Positions 22,315 to 32,211 of a stretch of 53,496 bases of DNA are shown piece after piece. The stretch is taken from assembly GCF_000330505.1 (NCBI RefSeq), contig NW_004191869.1:46959-100454 (forward strand), written 5' to 3'. The position numbers were made by a program, and so were the translations under genes. Positions within the stretch are counted from its first letter, which is position 1, and each line of letters opens with the position of its first letter. Under the pieces are notes generated by a model that worked only from the letters and a program-made list of their open reading frames with translations, was not told the DNA's origin and did not search any database. The stretch comes from Entamoeba invadens IP1. Taxonomy: Eukaryota > Evosea > Mastigamoebida > Endamoebidae.

Positions 22315-23987
22315 GTGTCGGCAAATCATGTATATTTTCATATACATGATTTTTACTATCATAATAACATTGACCTTCACAACAAACCAAGTCACAGTAA
22401 CAGAAGCGTGTCTTCTGTTAATTTTAAACAAACACGAACAAAATGGGTAAAATTCAATTACTTCTTCGTTACATGTTCACAATGTAACATTTTTGTTTGA
22501 GCTTCAAATTTGGGGTGGACTTGATTGACGATCATAGAGATGAATTGTGTAACACCGGCTTCTTAAGTGTCAATGCAAATGTTTGAATTAATTCAAAGTA
22601 CTCAGAAGCAGTGTGTGATGTTGGAAGTATACAAGTTGACTGCGAAGCAATTAATGTCGATGATGAAGTCTTTGTTAGATACCAAAGACTACCTTACCAA
22701 CTTTTTACGTCTCCACATGATTTATTCAAATAAAACATCACACACGTTCTTCTTTTTCCTGTTTATTAATGTGTTAGTCCAATTAATCACAGTTGCCGTT
22801 GATAGTAATATCATTGCGCGTTTATATGACATTTTCAAGTCAATTTTATTTGTTATCCACAATGACACCCGAAACCCTAAAAGGTATTCCTCCACTGAAC
22901 TCAAAATTCATAAAATCGCTTGTGTTACAACCGATTGTTCTTTCTATTTTACTCAATTTGCAACCAAATCAATTGGTCTTCATTTCATATAATGCAGCAA
23001 CGGCATTTTTATATGATTCAGTTCTTTATTAGTAAACATCAGAAAATCTTCAATTAAATTGAACACCTCAATCGCAAAGAATATTAACAGCGACACTGTT
23101 GATATCAATATCGACAATATTAAGGGCTCCTTAAAACAGGTTTTCATCAAACATTACTACAAGCAAATCACGAACCAAGCCATCATCTTCTTTGCAAATT
23201 CTTCGTTTTGGGAAACCCTCAAGGGTTACCGAAAGACATCTCAACATGATGTCACGACTTCTTCTACGAGCCAGCACAGGGCCTCACTGTTTCCGCGAGT
23301 TTATTTGGGCATGGGATGGCAAAAGGTGTCAGATCTCTAGCTAAGAACACTACGCAAGGTGCTGCGTCTTCCGTTTCTGTAATGTCGAAGTCTTTTTCGT
23401 TCTTTGTTGTTTCTTTAAGTTTTGATCAGGCGTACATTGACAAGAGAAATGCACACCGCCGTGTGAAAACGACAGGAGAAGGAATGAGAAAGGGGTTTGA
23501 GTCGTTTTCAAGTGAGATGTTCGATGGTGTTGCTGGGTTGGTGTATCAGCCTGTTGTTGGTGCCCAGAAAGATGGTGTTAATAACTTTATTGTTGGTGTA
23601 GGGAAAGGAGTAGTTGGTGCAATTGATTTAGTTGGTAAGACTTTCGAGAACCAAGGTGTGTCAACTACAAAGTCGTGATGAAATCGTACGACAAAAATGA
23701 GTCTTTGTTACTCAAGTTGGCGAGAACCACCAAATTGGATGTGTAATTCGTTTCTTACTTGTCACAGAAGACGTGTGCTTGGTTCTTGGAGAAAACATTT
23801 CTCCGTCTATGAAAACAACGACACCAAAGTCTTCAAATACCCATTACTTAAAATCAACAGAACAGTTGATGGGCTCCAAGTCGTTTGTAAAGCAGTGAAG
23901 TATATACATTCCTTCAAAGTAAAAGTGGGCATTCTATCGAGTATAGCTTCTCTGAAAAGAACTCAGAATGTGAACAAATTCAATTAA
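22315..23987 (+). pseudogene. VPS13 (pseudogene): decayed VPS13 C-terminal region
   Basis: Successive pieces in different frames follow the order of the VPS13 C-terminus. 22509-22734 reads GVDLIDDHRDELC, broken by one in-frame TGA, then VGSIQVDCEAINVDDEVF. Near 22900-22980 comes FIKSLVLQPIVLSILLNLQP. 23256-23678 is open and reads DFFYEPAQGL, then GHGMAKGVRSLAKNT, then VYQPVVGAQKDGVNNF, then GVGKGVVGAIDLV. After a stop, 23760-23950 resembles the last beta-rich domain. VPS13 is a very large (about 3000 aa) lipid-transfer protein at membrane contact sites. Only the tail is present and it needs several frame corrections and stop removals. It is a dead duplicate or a truncated relic. Matches before 22509 are weak. 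Confidence 0.85.
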
Positions 23988-24180
23988 ATTCATGTTTACT
24001 TCGTTTATAATTTTATAACTATTTACAACTTTATAAATAGTCCAACAATTATTTGGAGTGATTAATAACAAGAGTTTTCAATTGGACATTGCGTCGGAAT
24101 TACTAATGTTTTACATTACCACTTTTACAAAAAAAATCTTTACTGCGAGTGTTTTTTGAAAAAAGTCCACCTTTCAGCCA

Positions 24181-24323
24181 CTGTTTGTGCGTCCCCATGT
24201 CGCCCACGTTCCTTGTCCGTACTGTGTGGACGCGGGTGTGGTTTCCCCGCTTGTGGGGGGGGGGTCAGGGGTAATACACGTCAAGGAAGGACTTGGAGAG
24301 TGGGTGAAACGGTGCACAAACAG
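24181..24323 (+). ncRNA. candidate structured RNA or fold-back element in a GC-rich island
   Basis: This 143-base island is strikingly GC-rich in an AT-rich spacer and is closed by a perfect 10-bp inverted pair (24181-24190 with 24314-24323). Further nested pairs fit inside: CCCAC 24203-24207 with GTGGG 24300-24304, and TTCCTTG 24209-24215 with CAAGGAA 24282-24288. In the core are small hairpins GTCC/GGAC (24215-24218, 24228-24231) and GCGGG/CCCGC (24232-24236, 24246-24250). A run of 10 G follows at 24255-24264. No known RNA family is recognised. The strand is not fixed, because a fold-back reads the same way on both strands. It could also be a small foldback mobile element. Confidence 0.4.
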
Positions 24324-25344
24324 ACTGTTTGAGTGTGTCTTTAACTATAATATATAAAGAAATTATTTGAAACTAAAGAAAACCATTGTTTCAGTTTTTT
24401 TACCGTTTTTATGATTTATTACCTAATGCCCAAGTATTTAAACATTTTTTGTGTATTTTTTTGCAAAAGGGACAATGTAAAATACTGACTCTAATTTTTT
24501 TTGTATCTATTCAAATAAATAAAAATGTAATTCAAAAGATATTTTCATTTAAATGACTTCTAACATTCATAGTTTATTATAATTCATTCACCCAACATGA
24601 AGACTTTCTTGATTAACACGTTCAAAACATAAACGTAATAATAATAAGTTTTTATTTTTTTCTTTTACCTAAACCCTTTTTTGCCTTCATACACATAACT
24701 AATTTTTGTTATTTTTATTTATTTTTTTATCAACACAAATTTGAATTGTATATTTTATAGTCACACTTAAAGTGAATGAGTTTGTTTGTGTAAAACAAGA
24801 GCAAAGCTTAAAAAAGAAAAATGGTGTCTAATGATGGTTTGATATATTTGGTTGTTTTTTATAAAGAGAATATTGTCATTTGATTATAACGATATTGGTG
24901 TTTATATTGTCGTCATATTTGTTAATGTGACTATTTGACATTGTTTGTCATTAAGTGGATTGATGATGTTGCGTTTTTTGTTAAGTGTTGAAACACGATA
25001 AAGCGATATGAAATTTCATCCAAAAAGATTATTTTTGATCAATCTTAGGTAATTGAGTTCTCATTTGTTAATTATTTTAAGTAAAATAAAACTGACTATT
25101 GGCCGGTTTGGGTTAGAAAGGTATTTTTGAATAAAAAATAATAAAAAATGATTTGGACAATTTCTTTTTTACTTATTTTTTTTCTTAAAAAAAAGTTTTG
25201 GGTTGTGAACGTGTTAATAAGTTAGATGGATTATTTATTGTTGTTTTTGTTACAAATAATGTAATAAATTTTAAATAAAAACTTCGCTTTATTTCTTTAT
25301 TATTCAATATTTCAATTTATAAACTGATGACATTAAAAAATCAA
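24324..25344. other. AT-rich intergenic spacer
   Basis: No gene or strong repeat was recognised in these bases downstream of the GC-rich island. Confidence 0.45.
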
Positions 25345-26052
25345 TCAAAAGTCGAACATTTTCTTTGACACCTTTTCCTTTTTGTCTTTCTCTCTAATTT
25401 GCCCCTTTCCTCTTTTAGTCTCTTTTTCCTCTTGGCTTTCATCATCATCATCTTCTTCTTTTCTATTCTTTCCTTTTCGCCCCTTCATTCCACTTTTAAG
25501 ACTTTCTGGGCACTCTTTCCCTTTATGACCATACTTCCCACATTTAAAGCACTTTTTCCCTTTATAATTTGGTAACACTACAAATTTGATTTTCTTCCCA
25601 CCAATCTCTTTCTCCTTAAAATCGTTGATAATCCTATTTGCAGTCTTCTCGTCCTTCACGCCTATTTTTACATCAACTAGTTTGTCATTAAATGTTGGAC
25701 TCTCCATAACAACGGTCGTCACGTTAAACTTTTCAAAAAGTTTCTTGACATCGTCTTCCGTTTTGTCTTCGGGCAAATTCCGGATGAACGCGGTCTTCGT
25801 GTGTTTATTCGAAAACGTTACACGGACTTTTTTCCCATCGACGAAAGTTCCATTCACATCGTCGCACGCTTTACTCGAGTCTTCCGCATTCGAAAAAGTC
25901 AACACAAATTGTTTTTGCGCTTTGAACTTATTTTTGTCTGGTGTTTCATACTCAAAGTAGATAGGTTTGTACTGTTTAAATAGATCGGAAAGCTCCTTCT
26001 TTTCCATTTCGGCGCCTCGATATCGAAAACTTAAACAAACAGGGTCACTCAT
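25345..26052 (-). CDS. RNA-binding protein: two RRM-like domains plus CCHC zinc knuckle
   Basis: 235 aa from ATG 26052; a TTG one codon upstream is not a likely start. Residues about 4-80 and 87-160 look like two RRM folds; the second has the RNP2-like AFIRNLPEDKTEDDVKKLF. Residues 168-181 are a zinc knuckle of exact spacing CX2CX4HX4C (C168, C171, H176, C181). The tail is charged and low complexity (GMKGRKGKNRKEEDDDDES, then many Lys and Glu). RRM plus zinc-knuckle proteins bind single-stranded RNA in splicing, export or decay; which of these applies here is unknown. It is a paralogue of the next gene, on the same strand. The core promoter lies directly at the ATG. Confidence 0.85.
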   Translation of the reverse strand: MSDPVCLSFRYRGAEMEKKELSDLFKQYKPIYFEYETPDKNKFKAQKQFVLTFSNAEDSSKACDDVNGTFVDGKKVRVTFSNKHTKTAFIRNLPEDKTEDDVKKLFEKFNVTTVVMESPTFNDKLVDVKIGVKDEKTANRIINDFKEKEIGGKKIKFVVLPNYKGKKCFKCGKYGHKGKECPESLKSGMKGRKGKNRKEEDDDDESQEEKETKRGKGQIREKDKKEKVSKKMFDF

Positions 26053-26055
26053 CAA

Positions 26056-26076
26056 TGATTTTTAGTGAATAAGTTC
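26056..26076 (-). promoter_or_regulatory. initiator and GAAC box of the first RRM-CCHC gene
   Basis: On the minus strand GAAC (26076-26073) is followed by AAAAATCA (26063-26056), three bases before the ATG. This matches the Entamoeba GAAC box and the initiator consensus AAAAATTCA, and implies a 5' UTR of only a few bases. Confidence 0.6.
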
Positions 26077-26375
26077 CTTCTTCTTTGAGTTTGGATTCTT
26101 TTATTTTGAACAATACTTAGGGTTACTTTGTTAAGTATGCTGTAATACTGTATTAAAACATATTAATAAATATAATACCTTAAAATATAATAATTAAATA
26201 ATATGGATTTGAATGTGTACTATATATTTATTATAATAAAACCATTATAAATTATAAAAAATGGAAAAGGTGTTTCTCTATTATTACTAAAGTTAATTAA
26301 TTAATATTATTCAAATAATAAAAATATTTAATTAATATTATATTAAAAAACAATTAAAAAAAATCACTCATTAAG

Positions 26376-27143
26376 TCACTTTTTCAAATTTGACTTTTTC
26401 TGTTTTTTCATTTGTTTCAGTCCCACCTCTGCATTTTTGAGGAGATTTTCAGCTTCTTCTTCATTCTCTTCACTTTCATTCGTAATTTTAACTTTTTCTT
26501 GCGCCTTCTCTGCATATTTCTGTTTTCTTTCTTCTCTTCTTTCATTTTCCAGTCTTTGTTTTCTTTCATAATATGTTTCGTCCTTGTACTTATCTTTCTC
26601 GGGGCATACCAAACTGATGTGTCCTGTCTTGCCACACAAGAAACACTTTTTATCTTTAACTTCAAATTTGATAACTTCGACGATCTCTCCATCGATTACT
26701 TTCCCATTGTATTCATCGATAAATTTTTCAGCCGTCTTCTCATCTTTCAAGCCAACTTTAATGTTACACCTTTTTTGGTCTAATAAAGGCTGAACAAATG
26801 TGACACACACCGGCTTAAATTCAATGAGAAACTTCTCAACTTCTTCTTGTGTTTTGGTGGTGGGGATACGGCCTAAAATAAGACACTTATTGTTTTTCTT
26901 GTCTTTTGCACAGAAGAGACGTCTGCCATCAAACACGCGAGCGTGAGATAACTCTGCTATGGCACTGTCGACCTCTTTCTCAGTTCGAAATTCGACTTTG
27001 TAATCATTACGAGGTTTCAAGTAAACTTGCTCCGGGGAAATTACATCGAAGAAGGTGAATTCAAAGCCACTGAAATCATTTTGGATCTCGGCCGTTGTCT
27101 TGTTTGTTTTGTACAACACACGAACACAGACAGGATTGCTCAT
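26376..27143 (-). CDS. RNA-binding protein: RRM-like domains plus CCHC zinc knuckle, paralogue
   Basis: 255 aa. The same plan as the gene downstream of it: MS-PVC start, two RRM-like domains (about 4-80 and 86-160; KVGLKDEKTAEKFI matches KIGVKDEKTANRII of the paralogue), then a zinc knuckle C167-X2-C170-X4-H175-X4-C180. The tail differs: it is a long Glu/Lys/Arg stretch likely to form a single helix or coiled coil (RQRLENERREERKQKYAEK). The pair arose by tandem duplication and has diverged well beyond half of its positions. Both copies keep the knuckle cysteines and histidine, so both are probably working. Confidence 0.85.
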   Translation of the reverse strand: MSNPVCVRVLYKTNKTTAEIQNDFSGFEFTFFDVISPEQVYLKPRNDYKVEFRTEKEVDSAIAELSHARVFDGRRLFCAKDKKNNKCLILGRIPTTKTQEEVEKFLIEFKPVCVTFVQPLLDQKRCNIKVGLKDEKTAEKFIDEYNGKVIDGEIVEVIKFEVKDKKCFLCGKTGHISLVCPEKDKYKDETYYERKQRLENERREERKQKYAEKAQEKVKITNESEENEEEAENLLKNAEVGLKQMKKQKKSNLKK

Positions 27144-27146
27144 TAC

Positions 27147-27160
27147 TGATTTTTATGTTC
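27147..27160 (-). promoter_or_regulatory. initiator and GAAC box of the second RRM-CCHC gene
   Basis: On the minus strand GAAC (27160-27157) sits two bases before AAAAATCA (27154-27147), three bases ahead of the ATG at 27143. The same two words and the same distance to the ATG occur at the paralogue, with different spacing between the boxes. Confidence 0.6.
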
Positions 27161-27648
27161 AAAAATACTTTTATTTGGTATAATATTTAATCAAAAAAAT
27201 AAATTGGTTATATTAAAATTATTATTATAAATAATTTAGTTTAGTTTTTTATAATTTAAAAGTATGATAAAGTAATTTATTTTTTAAAATATTTTAGGGT
27301 TTAGATTCTTGGAATTTGTTTTTATTTATTACTATTATCATTTCGATATTATATGTTACTATAATTTGTTATAAATTTTATTAATATTTATCAATTTTAT
27401 TATTTGGATAAATCTTTGCCAAATAAATACAAACTTTAATATAATTTACTATTTTTATTAATTGTTTTTAACTATTTGAATTTTTTTTATAAATAGAAAA
27501 ATAATCATACATTATAATTATTATAATTATCAAAAATACTAAAACAAATTTACACAAAAAACAACACTTAACTTAATAAAAAAGAAGAAATAATAGTCAG
27601 CACATCAAAATTCATCAATATACACAAATTTCCATTTAAGACGTATGA

Positions 27649-27754
27649 CTGGATGCGGTTTTTTCAAAATCAAATATACAGTTGATCAAAAAAGTTAGAG
27701 ACCAAATATTTAAAGAGGTGGAATAAATAAAGTGCATCACAAAATGGTCGTACA
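27649..27754. repeat. dispersed repeat copy A (Tc1-like CAGTTG end)
   Basis: About 105 bases match 41174-41280: a block ending TTCAAAATCAAATATACAGT, then TGATCAAAAAAGTTAGAGAC, then AATAAATAAAGTGCATCACA and GTCGTACA. TACAGTTGNTCAAA resembles the end of a Tc1-type transposon, but the match also extends upstream of that point. Confidence 0.6.
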
Positions 27755-28013
27755 GCTTTTGAAACAAATTATTTACACTAAAGATTCACTTTAAAAACCG
27801 ATTTTTTGCAAATTCACAGAAGTAATAGAATGTTAAGAACGCTTCGACGGTTAAATTTGTGTTTCTTACATCAAACATAAATACCATATTAATAAATATT
27901 GGTAATTAACTAATTATTTATAGCTTAAAATGTTCAATAAAACCATCTAAAATAACCACACACATAATTTAAGTTGTTCCCACTCATTTTTTATCATAAT
28001 AATTCTCCGCGTC

Positions 28014-28160
28014 TTAAATTTGAACTGAAAGACGGCTTGTAAAACATTCTGTCACCACCGAGTGAGGTTCATTTATGAATTCTTTTATATAGCGCTCACG
28101 TTTTTTATAATACATTCTGTACTCGTTTTCATCTTTTGTTGTCTCTTTGTCTGAAGCCAT
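28014..28160 (-). CDS. small ORF of unknown function (48 aa)
   Basis: It begins MASDKETTKDENEYRMYYKK, is rich in charged residues and ends LSVQI then TAA. Base composition is clearly less AT-rich than the spacer around it. It directly follows other minus-strand coding-like sequence, so it may be the end or the restart of the same decayed gene rather than a separate gene. No family is recognised. Confidence 0.35.
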   Translation of the reverse strand: MASDKETTKDENEYRMYYKKRERYIKEFINEPHSVVTECFTSRLSVQI

Positions 28161-28169
28161 TCGTGTTTT

Positions 28170-28570
28170 ACAAAATCACAACTAAAAAGGCAGAAATACA
28201 GTTTTTGTAATTCGCAGCTTCCACTCCAAATTTCTCATGGTTAGTCCCAGCTTTCTTTCCAGAGATAAAGGCGGCACCAGCAAAATACTGTTGTTAAACA
28301 CTCGCACAAGCTATCCACTCTATTTTCTTGTCTTGTAAGTTCTCGTTTGGGCCAAGGTAAATTGGCTCGAGGCGATTATAATAATAAATGATGTTCTTTT
28401 CATTATTGCGTCGTCTTTCATGACAATGAGCAATAGATACCAGTATTTATCAAGTCGCATTGATTTTCTAAGTCTTCTATTATCACGCAGAAATCCCCAA
28501 CACGCTGGCCTGACGGTTTGAATTTGACTTCAAAAGCCTTTGTGATTTTTTTCGTCAAATTGGGATGGAA
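28170..28570 (-). pseudogene. decayed minus-strand coding sequence, unrecognised
   Basis: On the minus strand the phrases KAFEVKFKPSGQRVGDFC (near 28540), then in another frame YYNRLEPIYLGPNENLQDKK and AAFISGKKAGTNHEKF (towards 28210) follow one another, separated by frame changes and stops. They read as real protein and the DNA is GC-richer than its surroundings. Together with the small ORF downstream it is probably one dead gene of about 180 codons or more. I cannot name the family. Confidence 0.45.
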
Positions 28571-28984
28571 AGTTAGGGGGGAAGGAAAAAATAATAAAGA
28601 AAAAATACTTGAGACAAAATACTCCAGAAAATAATAATTATTTCAATAAAAGTTAAAAATTAAAATTTAGAACAAAAATGTAATAATTTTAAATAAATAT
28701 TATAATAAATAATTTATAATATACATATACAAATAAAATAATTGTAAATTATTTTTAAACAATAGTTATAAAAACATCAAACAATTGGATTTTATTATAA
28801 TGTTTTTTTTTAAAAAATTGATATTTTTCAAATATTTTTTTAACTAAGCTATGATAATTATAATATACAAAATTATACTTGTAGTTGATTATCGTTTTTT
28901 AAAAATACTATACATATTTAATACATTATTAAATACTAATTGGGTTTTTTATAAAATGAAACCCCAAAAATCAAATGACTGAAC

Positions 28985-30943
28985 CACGAGTAGAAACCTT
29001 TATAAGTCAGAAAAAACACAATGTGGTTTAAAATTACCTCTGCCAATAGTTGATGGTTATTCTTTTGTTCCAACTGGATTTGAAAGAAAAACTTTCCGTT
29101 GTAAAACAAAGGGGTGTTTGGTTTGTGTGGACGTGCTTGAGTCTGTTGGTATTGGAGAAAACGAAGTGTTTACAAAAGTTAAATACAAAAATGGTTCAGT
29201 TCATATTCATGATAAAAATGTTACACGTGAAAAAAAAGAAGAAAGANNNNNNNNNNNNNNNNNNNNNNNNNNNNNNNNNNNNNNNNNNNNNNNNNNNNNN
29301 NNNNNNNNNNNNNNNNNNNNNNNNNNNNNNNNNNNNNNNNNNNNNNAAAAAAAAGAAGAAAGAAAACAAATAACAAAATTAATTAAGAGAGGTAGAAATT
29401 GCTTTTTGGAAACCAACGAACTTGTTTCTTTATATCAAGATGAATATAGAGAGAGTTGTTATCAAAAAGAAACACTTAAAAAATACATAAACCGAGAAAA
29501 AAAGAAGAGGCGTCTAGAAAAGTAAAATGTATTTTGGATGGTAATGATTATTGGATTTACGAAGATGAATAATTGTTTATATTTTCATCATTAGAAAAAA
29601 TAAAAATATTAAAAGGAAGAGAAATAACTTATTTATGTCTGGACGGAACATTTTCTTCTGCTCCTAATGAATGGTATCAATTATATACTATACATTGTGT
29701 TCTATAAAATGGAGTTTGTTTTCCTTTGTTTCACTGTTTAATGAAAAGCAAATCAGAATCATTAAATACAGAAATGTTCGATGTAATAGAGTCATATTAT
29801 TTCCAAACGTTTGATTTTCACCTATTTTCACCAAAAACCAGTGTAATGTTGGATTTTGAGGTAGCCGTGTTAAACACTTTAAAGAAGTACGGGTGTCTTT
29901 GTCATGGTTGCTATTTTCACTTTGCCAAATTTTATGACGAAAAATAAATGAATTGGGAATGAAATCGTATTATTTTCTTGGAAGTTTTATATGGAAAACA
30001 GCCAAAAAAATTAATGGTTATACCATTTTTTAAACCAAGAGATATAATTACACAATTTGAAATAGTAAAAAATGATATTGTAATAACACTTGAATTAGAA
30101 AAGTGTGATCCATTTTTTAAAAAAATAATATTTTAGCATTTGTTGACTATTTTGAAATGAATTGGATGTGGAAATGGCCATTGCCTTTGTGGTGCCAGTA
30201 CAAACAGTCGTTGAGAACAGATAATATTAGTGAGAGTTATCACTCAGCTCTTGTTAAAAGACTGTCTTCAAAAAAGCCGTCTTTTGAAGTGCTGTTATTG
30301 AAATTGGTATCAATTGAAATTGAAGCAATTAGAGTTGTTAAAGAAATGAGCCAATGCCCATCAAAAAACACCAAAAGTGTAATTAAAAACAAATCAATTT
30401 TTGCAACAACCACTTCGTTTTATTCCAATTCGATCACAAGTGAAGAATTTTACCAAGCTATTATGAAAGTACAGACCAGAGAAAACTTGGAATTATCTTT
30501 CGAAAAGGCTGTGGTCGAAGAATGTGTTCTTGGAGATTGGAATATTGAAGAAATAAACATCGAAGATGTTGGTTTTGTAGAAGATCATTTGAGAAATCGA
30601 ACAACAGATAGTAAACAAGTAATAAATGATGATAATGAGGCGATTGAAGGAGAGTTTGAAAATAATCCACGTGATGATCAGGAACTAGGAGAAACATTAA
30701 ATATTGAAATTGATAGTTCCGAAATAGTAAACAAAGTAAAAACAATAAATAAAATAAAACAACAAAATGTCCACACGAAACTGATTCTAAAAACCAAAAA
30801 CGAAAGAACTTATTTATGACAAATATGTAAAAACAACGACTATAAAAAACAAGAAAGATGATGGTGATTGGATATGTCCATCTTGTAGAAAACAACCTGG
30901 GTGTGTTCTTAAAAAGAAACGTTCGAAAATATATAAACAATAA
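28985..30943 (+). pseudogene. decayed Mutator-like (MULE) transposase, interrupted by an assembly gap
   Basis: At the front, 29050-29246 gives a FLYWCH-like zinc-finger region (GYSFVPTGFERKTFRCKTKG). After the N gap comes KKEERKQITKLIKRGRNCFL. Near 29635-29700 the MULE catalytic signature LCLDGTFSSAPNEWYQLYTI is clear, followed after a stop by LMKSKSESLNTEMFDVI, DFEVAVLNTLKKYG and CLCHGCYFHFAKF. 30157-30819 holds the later part (TDNISESYHSALVKR, equivalent to the segment with the last acidic catalytic residue) and an acidic tail. A CPSC-type piece ends at 30943. Several stops and frame shifts separate the parts, so the enzyme is dead in this copy. It is related to, but clearly different from, the other two MULEs in the window. 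Confidence 0.8.
29247..29346. other. assembly gap (100 N)
   Basis: Exactly 100 N inside the MULE relic. The bases on both sides, AAAAAAAGAAGAAAGA, are nearly the same, which suggests a collapsed or unresolved A/G-rich repeat. Confidence 0.98.
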
Positions 30944-31257
30944 CATTTATTAATTAATTTACAAATAAATTCGTTATTAAATTATTTTAAGTATAATTTA
31001 ATAAAAATAACATAATAAACAATGTATTTTTTGTCTATAAAAACATTAAATATAATAGAAAAATATATTTGATAAATAAAATCAACAATGATACTTTTAT
31101 GAGTTTAAGTGAATTAAGTTTAATTCGATAATAAATATATATCTATTATTGAAAAAAAATAATTGTTGTAATTAAATATTTATAATAATTAATATTGAAC
31201 TTTTTTTGAAATAATTATTTTGTTCCTTAGTATTTTATCCAGAGTATTATAACTTGA

Positions 31258-31960
31258 TTATATTATCACGCAATCGAAAGTTAGAGCCTCTGTTATACTC
31301 TTTTCATTGTGTTCTTTCTCATCTACTTCACCAAGGAATTGTGAGACTAACTCACTAAAGTTCTCACCACCTTTGCTTTGTTATTTGATATGATCTTGTT
31401 GTCTACCAATTTCAGACTGATTTAATCGATGGAAATGTTTCTCAACCCAGAAAACTTTGATGAAGTTATTTTTTTGCTGCGCTTTGTGCTTCTTTATTTT
31501 TAATCAGTTTCTGTTGGTAATTTTTTGAATTTATAATACATTTAGAATAGTTTAATTATCATGGAAAAGTTATAAAAGCATTTAAACCAAAAAACCAGGC
31601 GTCTACATTTTTACTCGAAAATAGCCAAGTCATCAATTATTTACTATTTAAATATATATTCGAAAAACCTTTTAATATTATCTTTTTGTTCATTAAACAA
31701 ATTATTCTAAACAATCAAATAAGTCATCATGATTTTATTTTTTCAAAAAAATTACCTTAAATAACCAAAAAATAAAACAGAAAAAAAATTCAATTGTGCT
31801 ACTCTCAACTCTTAGGTAGGCTCACAAAACTCCGAGCAGTTTCTTTTCCGAACTATCTTTTGTCTCCATTTACGGTTTCACGAACTGAGCTATGCAGTGA
31901 GTGTTCACTTTCAAAGGATGCCTTACCAAAAAATTAAGCAATCAACAAGTTTAAATTTTA
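31258..31960 (-). pseudogene. coding remnants on the minus strand, unrecognised
   Basis: Two patches read as protein on the minus strand. About 31950-31810 gives FGKASFESEHSLHSSVRETV. About 31500-31258 gives NFIKVFWVEKHFHRLNQSEI, then after a stop ENFSELVSQFLGEVDEKEHN, ending at TAA 31260-31258. The patches are less AT-rich than the sequence between them. They may be exons of one dead gene or parts of a transposon. No family was identified. Confidence 0.35.
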
Positions 31961-32211
31961 ATGGTTATGATATTATCATGTCCATATTTTCAAAAAAATA
32001 AAATGTAATTTTTATAATTTTTAACAATTCACATTTTAATTTTTCACAATTTTATCAATTTTCTAATTAATAATTATTTTGTAAGTTGTTTACCAACTCA
32101 ATTCATATTTTAATATAACATATTTGATCATGTATAATATAACAAATGATGTTATTCATTGAGTGGCACGTGCTTTAAATAAAAAACAAAACCAACACAA
32201 TAAAAGTTATA

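Noticed and set aside
24181..24323. tRNA, 5S rRNA or spliceosomal RNA in the GC-rich island
   Set aside because: No TPsiC box, 5S core or snRNA signature was found; the stems do not fit a cloverleaf.
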